NCBI GenBank assembly: GCA_021731025.1
Contig: JAKFYD010000017.1
Coordinates: 1 to 47,024 of the forward strand
From: Pseudobdellovibrionaceae bacterium
GTDB lineage: Bacteria; Bdellovibrionota; Bdellovibrionia; Bdellovibrionales; Bdellovibrionaceae
Length of the DNA stretch: 47,024 bases
Direction: 5' to 3'
Every line of letters starts with the position of its first letter. Within the stretch, counting starts at the first letter, position 1. Of this stretch, positions 41,949 through 47,024 are shown in pieces. A program made the position numbers and the translations under genes. A model generated the notes under the pieces. That model had not been told where the DNA came from, ran no database searches, and was given only the letters and a program-made list of their open reading frames with translations.

Positions 41949-42725
41949 ATGAATCTGGAATCTGACAAAGCTAAAAAATTGAGGAAAGACATTGTTCGTG
42001 CTCTTTCTGATTTTCAAATGATCGAAGATGGCGACAGGGTTTTGGTCTGTGTTTCTGGCGGAAAAGATTCCAGCTTGTTGCTGATTCTTCTGCAAGAAAT
42101 TCAACGCCGGGCTGAAATCAATTTCACTATCGAAGCCGCAATCCTAGACCAGAAACAACCGGGATTTTCTTTAGCAGAATTCCAGCCTTGGGTGGAAAGC
42201 TTCGGAATTAAGTTGAATGTTATCCACCGCGACACTTATTCGATCGTGAAAGAAAAAATCACCGATGGTTCGGCCTACTGTTCACTGTGTTCCCGTCTTC
42301 GTCGGGCTATCATTTATGATTTCGCCAGCGACAATGGCTTTACGAAAATTGCTTTAGGTCATCATCGCGATGATTTGATAGAAACGACTTTGTTGAATAT
42401 GTTTTACACTGGCAGCATAGCCAGCATGCCGCCAAAATTAAAATCGGATGATGGTCGCAATATTTTGATTCGGCCTTTATGTTATGTTTCAGAAAAGGAA
42501 ATTATCGAGCTTGCCACTGAATTTCAGTTTCCCATTATCCCCTGCAATCTCTGCGGATCGCAGGACGGCTTAAAAAGAAAACGCATTAAGTCCCTGATCA
42601 AAGATTTGGAAAAAGAAATCCCCCATATTGGGTCGTCGATTATAAATGCTCTCGGAAATGTTAGAACCACTCAATTGCTCGATCATAACCTGCGCAATTT
42701 TAAAGAACTAAAAGCTGACTCTTAG
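41949..42725 (+). CDS. ttcA: tRNA 2-thiocytidine biosynthesis protein
   Basis: An ATP-dependent tRNA thiolase that makes 2-thiocytidine at position 32. The 258 residues carry the PP-loop SGGKDS (36-41), the iron-sulfur cysteines Cys111 and Cys114 (YCSLCSRLRR) and a third in IIPCNLCGSQ (Cys199 or Cys202), plus LGHHRDDLIETTLLN for adenylation. The order and spacing match TtcA and not TilS. The start follows the channel stop by six bases. It overlaps the next, convergent gene by four bases. Confidence 0.94.
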   Translation: MNLESDKAKKLRKDIVRALSDFQMIEDGDRVLVCVSGGKDSSLLLILLQEIQRRAEINFTIEAAILDQKQPGFSLAEFQPWVESFGIKLNVIHRDTYSIVKEKITDGSAYCSLCSRLRRAIIYDFASDNGFTKIALGHHRDDLIETTLLNMFYTGSIASMPPKLKSDDGRNILIRPLCYVSEKEIIELATEFQFPIIPCNLCGSQDGLKRKRIKSLIKDLEKEIPHIGSSIINALGNVRTTQLLDHNLRNFKELKADS

Positions 42726-43705
42726 AAAGTCATTTGAAACCGTGGCATGATGACCAACATCTGGTCTTCAGCAACGTTAGCAATTCCCCGTTTTTTAGTC
42801 ATATTTGTTAAATAAGAAACCCAGGGAACTATATCCATCTGACCAAAACTGGCGTTGATGGGAAAGCGCATGTACAGTGATGCAGCTAATGTTGTTGTGT
42901 TACCAAAAGGTAACCGCGACCCTCCCGGAGTTAGCAGAGAGATCGCTTCGTAACGATCTTCCATGATGTACTCGAGCTCGGCTCCAAAAGGATAGCTGGT
43001 CTGAATTTCGGTATTGAGCACAGCCTTAATTATATTTCCTGGATCAAGCCGCAGGGTCTCAGAACCGGCGCTGCTGACGTAGCGAATTTCGCGGCTCATG
43101 TGATAGCGATAGCTGGCTCCACCACCAATCAGTACCGAACCTAAAGCCATGCTCGCGGCGACCTTGGGCTCGAAGTAATACCCACCGCTGTTGTTTGTGG
43201 ATTCCCCGCTCACCGTGTTGTATTCAAATTCACCGGTCTTAATTCCGCCGACCACTGATAAGTAAATCAGTAAACTGCTGGGAGCTATTTTTGCTGTCGC
43301 GAAAATTTCAGCGTCACCCAGACCTGATTTCGTGGCACTGGCGCGACTCGCACTCGCCACTGTTCCACCGCTGGTGAGATTCAAGTAAGATCCACGAGCC
43401 CCTAAAGAAAATAAGTCCGATAATCCAAAGCTTGCTGAAAAAACTGTTTGCAGGCCTTCAACCCTCTGAGTTTGGGTTTCTGTCGCAAAACGAAGACTGC
43501 CCGTCTGCAGTCCAAGATCGATGCGAGTTTGCAGTTCCATCGCGTTCGGAGTTTGAAAGCTGTACACTTCAGCTTGAGGCGGTTGAAAATTATCAACGAC
43601 AGGTTGTTGCTGCCGTCGAACCGGCGCTTGCCGCTGGCGAGGTTGCTGGGCCATTACGTTAAGGGATAAAAGTCCTAGTAAGGTAAAAGCTAAATATTTT
43701 TTCAT
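42722..43705 (-). CDS. Outer-membrane beta-barrel-type protein
   Basis: A 327-residue protein with a signal peptide from ATG 43705 (MKKYLAFTLLGLLSLNVMAQ). A GTG-started extension to 43741 would disrupt the signal and is rejected. An Arg/Gln/Pro-rich spacer (about 22-45) is followed by alternating strands (TRIDLGLQTGSLRF, SLGARGSYLNLTSGG, VLIGGGASYRYHMS, TTLAASLYMRFPI) and a C-terminal Phe, the hallmark of Bam-inserted barrels. No substrate or family is known. It looks related in style, not clearly in sequence, to the gene at 15418. Confidence 0.78.
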   Translation of the reverse strand: MKKYLAFTLLGLLSLNVMAQQPRQRQAPVRRQQQPVVDNFQPPQAEVYSFQTPNAMELQTRIDLGLQTGSLRFATETQTQRVEGLQTVFSASFGLSDLFSLGARGSYLNLTSGGTVASASRASATKSGLGDAEIFATAKIAPSSLLIYLSVVGGIKTGEFEYNTVSGESTNNSGGYYFEPKVAASMALGSVLIGGGASYRYHMSREIRYVSSAGSETLRLDPGNIIKAVLNTEIQTSYPFGAELEYIMEDRYEAISLLTPGGSRLPFGNTTTLAASLYMRFPINASFGQMDIVPWVSYLTNMTKKRGIANVAEDQMLVIMPRFQMTF

Positions 43706-43889
43706 ATCCCAATGATAGGTGAGCTCTTTTTGAAAGGTCACTGGGAATTTCCATTAGCAAAGCGCGGCATCTCCTTTTGCTGTCCAAACTTTAGACAACT
43801 GCTTAACAAGGCACTTTTAGTAGCCTGCTAGAAACAATAGGCTTTTCTTAATCCGGACAAAGCTTTGCAACTTCCCCCTTCGAGGTCCA

Positions 43890-45899
43890 ATGCGCTCAAT
43901 TCTGTTTCTATTTTTATTAGGCTTTTTCGCCCCGTCATCTTGGGGTCAGCTTCGTTGCGAAGGAGTATTTGCCGATCTCCGATCCGGCTCTGTTCTTGAG
44001 CAGCTTCAGTCAGCCACTGACAATCGCCTTAAGCAAGCTTTCCGGTTGCGAAGCACGGATAGCGATAAGATTCCCCTCCAAAGTGAATTCTATAAAGAAG
44101 CTAAATTTAAAGTAGCCCTTGAACCTGTAGAGCCAATCCCCGCAAACGCCCAGGTGTTTCGAAATATCGAGTTCGGTTACGTTACCGGCACCGATGGTGG
44201 CTACCGTCGTTTAGGAACTTTAAATTATTTGGTTTTATCAGCAGAAGGAAAAGTTCTCGAGATCGGTGTTGGATCAAGACAGCTGATCATCGAAGCTCGG
44301 TCCCATATCTTTGGTCGAGTTTTAAGTGCTGAAGAGCTACAAACAATTTCAACAATCAATAAGAAGCTGATCACTGTCCTAAGAAATCATCCCGAAGCGC
44401 AAAAAAAATTAAAAGAGTTTGCCCGTAAGCGCCAGTGGCCCGAAGGCTTAGAAGATAAAGCTCAACTGGCTTATTACAGTGAAAGCATTCTTTCCATTCC
44501 GCGATGGGCTCAAGAAAATGGTTATTCCTTATTTCAAATGCGTGACGCTGGTTGGGGATTAGTGAAATTTAATCAGTCGGGCCAAGCCATTTTTGACTTT
44601 CCCAAAGAAGAATCGATCAAAATCCCCTATTTCTCGGATGCTGATCAATCTGGAATTCCGATTTGGCGCACTCGCAATATTCAAAAGCGAGATGATGGAA
44701 AAAAATATATCGGGTGGCAAATGGACCGTTCGATCGACAGGACTTACACGCCTAACGAAACATTGTATAACGGATGGAAGCTGAGCAAAGCTCAAGGAAA
44801 AACCATTGTTATCACCGAAGGTGAATTCAAATGCTTGGTCGCTCAAGAGGCCACAGGAATTTTAACTTTAGGAATTCCAGGAATCACCCAGTTCGGTCCT
44901 GATTTAGCAAGAGCCATTGTGGAGGCCTCTCCCCGTGAAGTTATCGTGGTCTTAGATCGCGATCCTAAAGGCAAAGGTCTTGCGAGAACTGATGGGATCA
45001 CGGATAGCCAAAGAGCTGCTTACTCGATCTCTCAACAATTGATTGCGGCAGGGATCAAAAATGTAAAAGTTGGAGTTTTGCCAGATGCTTTCGATGGAGG
45101 AAAAGTCGGGATCGATGACTTGATTTTAGCTCGTGGAACAGACCCTTACTTACAAACCTTAGCTCAAGCCCTGAGCCCTTCCGATTACGCGCAAAAAATT
45201 TCTTTGGATCCTGAATTGAATCGTCTTCAAGTCAAGCACCAGGCGCTATCCAAAGCTTGGGAAAATTATTTAAAATCAGTTCAACGCGGGGGAAGAGTCT
45301 TGCCAGAAGCCGAAACTTCTCGAGCCCAAATCGAAGTGCAAAAAGCAAAAAAAGAATACCTCGATTATTTAGCTCGCCGATATAAAGGAGCCAGCAATTT
45401 AAATCAAACGAGCAAAGAATACCCTTCAATTTTCGATGGCCAAAATGAAATCCTTGTCATGGACTTTGTCCCCAAAGAAAAGTCCCGAGAAATTTGCAAG
45501 CCCGGACCATGCTCCTCACTCGATTTCACTGAAAAAGATCTCACCGAATTTATTGCTGGCCGTAGGACATCACCAGAACTGACTCAGATTTTTGAAAAAG
45601 GACAGCAAACCGCGGCTGAAGCAGGTTTTATTGCCACCACTCCGTCGGAACTATCCACAGTTTTGTTAGCAGGACTTTTAAGACATGATTTCCCTGCTGA
45701 AGATTACAAAATGGAATTTAATGTTAAAGTTCAGTCTCGCGTGCAAAAAGACGTTAGCGAGGTCATCCCTCTAGTGATTTCACGATCATCAAAGGATTCC
45801 GTTGTTACTGTCGCTCGCTTGCGCCCTTCGACGAGCTCCAACTCGAATGATGTTCAAAATTATCTGTTCGCTCGAATAGGAAATTATTTAAAGCCATGA
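43890..45899 (+). CDS. Exported protein with a TOPRIM/DUF3854-like domain
   Basis: A 669-residue protein with a clear signal peptide (residues 1-20, ..SSWGQ). Residues about 290-415 strongly resemble the TOPRIM-like DUF3854 domain of mobile-element primase proteins: YNGWKLSK, ITEGEFKCLVAQE (Glu310, Glu312), a glycine turn TLGIPG, VVLDRDPKGKG (Asp356, Asp358) and KVGIDDLILARG (Asp409, Asp410). The acidic metal-binding residues are all kept. Flanking regions are unassigned; 440-500 is coiled-coil-like. The mature protein starts LRCEGVFADL. GAGG lies four bases before ATG 43890. It overlaps the exported nuclease-like gene by four bases (ATGA). Confidence 0.78.
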   Translation: MRSILFLFLLGFFAPSSWGQLRCEGVFADLRSGSVLEQLQSATDNRLKQAFRLRSTDSDKIPLQSEFYKEAKFKVALEPVEPIPANAQVFRNIEFGYVTGTDGGYRRLGTLNYLVLSAEGKVLEIGVGSRQLIIEARSHIFGRVLSAEELQTISTINKKLITVLRNHPEAQKKLKEFARKRQWPEGLEDKAQLAYYSESILSIPRWAQENGYSLFQMRDAGWGLVKFNQSGQAIFDFPKEESIKIPYFSDADQSGIPIWRTRNIQKRDDGKKYIGWQMDRSIDRTYTPNETLYNGWKLSKAQGKTIVITEGEFKCLVAQEATGILTLGIPGITQFGPDLARAIVEASPREVIVVLDRDPKGKGLARTDGITDSQRAAYSISQQLIAAGIKNVKVGVLPDAFDGGKVGIDDLILARGTDPYLQTLAQALSPSDYAQKISLDPELNRLQVKHQALSKAWENYLKSVQRGGRVLPEAETSRAQIEVQKAKKEYLDYLARRYKGASNLNQTSKEYPSIFDGQNEILVMDFVPKEKSREICKPGPCSSLDFTEKDLTEFIAGRRTSPELTQIFEKGQQTAAEAGFIATTPSELSTVLLAGLLRHDFPAEDYKMEFNVKVQSRVQKDVSEVIPLVISRSSKDSVVTVARLRPSTSSNSNDVQNYLFARIGNYLKP

Positions 45900-46912
45900 A
45901 TTATTTAAAAAATATTTTCTTATTTTTAACTTTAATTTTTGTGGTTCAATCTCAGGCCCAGACCTGCCGCCAATTTTTTTCCATGCGCAATCTGAACCAG
46001 GTGAAGCAGGTCAGAGTGATGACATTGAATCCTCGAGATTTATTTCTAAAAGAGGCTTCACTGAGTGACAAAATCACTTCAGAAATGATTAAACCCGAAC
46101 TCGAAATTCAAAAGATTGTAGAACTGATTCGAAAGTCAGATTCGGATGTGATTATTCTCCAAGAAACAGACTTAGGATCCCTACAGCACTTGGCTGAAAA
46201 TCAACTGCAGGGAAAATGGAAAGCCCATCTTGTTAAGGGTAACGATGAACGCCATATCGGTTTTCTGGTTAAATCAGATTTACCTTTAGAGGTCACGGTT
46301 GAAACTCATAGCACGACACTCTGGAAGGTCTCTCGACTTTTTGCGAGGGACGTCCCCGCTTTGATTTTAAAACGAAAGGGGGAAGATAGGCCCGCACTCA
46401 TAGTTCTGGGAGTTCACGCGCATTCAAATGGTGGATATAACAATAGAAACTTTGCCGAGTTAAAAAAAGCGGAAGTTGATGCCACAGCTCAAATCGTGCG
46501 CAAATTTAAAAATCAATACGGCGAAGACATCCCATTGTTACTGGGGGGAGATTTTAACACGAAAGTCCGCCCCGATGGGGAACTGGCACCTATTTTTAAA
46601 GAGCTGAAGGAAAGCTTTGATGTTTTAAATTTACCTTTTTCACGCCGTATCACTCATTATTTTATGGGCGCCGAGGGCGCAAGAATTCTAAGGCAAATCG
46701 ATGCTATCTTTACCAGCCCATCTTTAGCAACCTACATCAAACAAGCTTTCGTTTACCCCTACTCCCACGCACAGAACCGAAATCTACTCCCAACGGATAC
46801 CCCGCCAGAATTCATCCCTAACAACCCATCGGATCATTACGCAGTAGTAGTAGACATTTCCACAGAACGAATTTTCCCAGAGGCTTATAGGCTAGGCACT
46901 AAATATGAATAG
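45896..46912 (+). CDS. Exported endonuclease/exonuclease/phosphatase family protein
   Basis: A 338-residue protein with a signal peptide (about 1-22, ..QSQAQ). The EEP (DNase I-like) fold residues are complete: Glu90 in VIILQETD, His173 and His175 in GVHAHSNGG, Asp219 and Asn221 in GGDFNTKV, Asp269 in QIDAIFTS, and Asp313/His314 in NPSDHYAVV. It is predicted to be a metal-dependent hydrolase acting outside the cytoplasm on nucleic acid or another phosphoester; an EEP fold alone does not prove nuclease activity. The mature start is QTCRQFFSM. It is translationally coupled to the TOPRIM-like gene. Confidence 0.85.
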   Translation: MNYLKNIFLFLTLIFVVQSQAQTCRQFFSMRNLNQVKQVRVMTLNPRDLFLKEASLSDKITSEMIKPELEIQKIVELIRKSDSDVIILQETDLGSLQHLAENQLQGKWKAHLVKGNDERHIGFLVKSDLPLEVTVETHSTTLWKVSRLFARDVPALILKRKGEDRPALIVLGVHAHSNGGYNNRNFAELKKAEVDATAQIVRKFKNQYGEDIPLLLGGDFNTKVRPDGELAPIFKELKESFDVLNLPFSRRITHYFMGAEGARILRQIDAIFTSPSLATYIKQAFVYPYSHAQNRNLLPTDTPPEFIPNNPSDHYAVVVDISTERIFPEAYRLGTKYE

Positions 46913-46924
46913 GAAGGATTACAT

Positions 46925-47024
46925 ATGAAATTTTATGCTTTAGCCAGTATATTTTTTATAGTTACGTCCATCTCTTTTTATGGGCAATCTGAAAATGTTC
47001 TCTATTTTGGAAAATCGCTTCCAG
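46925..47024 (+). CDS. N-terminus of a third exported protein (cut by window end)
   Basis: ATG 46925 with AGGAAGGA seven bases upstream begins a frame encoding a signal peptide (MKFYALASIFFIVTSISF..) and about ten mature residues before the window ends. It lies 12 bp after the nuclease-like gene, so it is probably the third member of the same operon. Function cannot be judged. Confidence 0.65.
   Translation, partial: MKFYALASIFFIVTSISFYGQSENVLYFGKSLP

Overview
The window looks like chromosomal DNA of a Gram-negative bacterium of moderate GC content, most likely a Bdellovibrio-like predator (Bdellovibrionota). That assignment is inference. It rests on the density of exported proteins with signal peptides or lipoboxes and no recognised family, on beta-barrel-type outer-membrane proteins, on a BamB-like lipoprotein, and on exported hydrolases beside ordinary housekeeping genes. 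No tRNA, rRNA, CRISPR array, transposase or phage gene was found.

Layout. 1-9631 holds a class Ia ribonucleotide reductase operon (nrdA-nrdB plus a translationally coupled solute-binding-like protein), a YhcC-type radical SAM gene divergent from an MnmD-like methyltransferase, a PilZ protein, and a coupled pair that includes an exported protein with an extended metzincin-like zinc motif. 9774-17070 holds a Kup potassium transporter, a patatin phospholipase, a haem-motif lipoprotein, a DedA protein, an outer-membrane protein and an M23 lipoprotein. 17164-24114 is a minus-strand lipid and central-metabolism operon: DUF177-rpmF-fabH-fabD-fabG-acpP-fabF-rpiB-glyA. 24199-27289 is an ABC importer operon led by a 2OG-Fe(II) oxygenase-like gene. 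27510-33842 holds small exported proteins, a membrane-tethered HTH protein, a structured intergenic RNA candidate, a leucine-dehydrogenase-like gene, a YfgM-like/BamB-like pair and further exported proteins. 33843-34530 is a decayed region with two copies of an unusual hairpin element flanking a PDZ gene remnant. 34531-47024 holds a large M28 metallopeptidase, an RNA m5U methyltransferase-family protein, a cysteine-rich membrane protein, an MscS channel, TtcA, a barrel protein, and a three-gene operon of exported proteins that includes a TOPRIM-like protein and an endonuclease/exonuclease/phosphatase-fold protein.

The strongest candidates for something new are: (1) the two palindromic elements at 33992-34101 and 34409-34516, which share a 49-bp core while their long arms are different, locus-specific inverted repeats; (2) the exported TOPRIM plus nuclease-fold operon at 43890-47024; (3) the three-way-junction RNA with a buried Shine-Dalgarno (SD) sequence, a 23-codon ORF and a terminator at 28972-29182. 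Two otherwise intact genes, kup and the patatin gene, lack any AUG/GUG/UUG start that preserves their fold, yet each has a good SD in front of a near-cognate codon (AUC, CUG).
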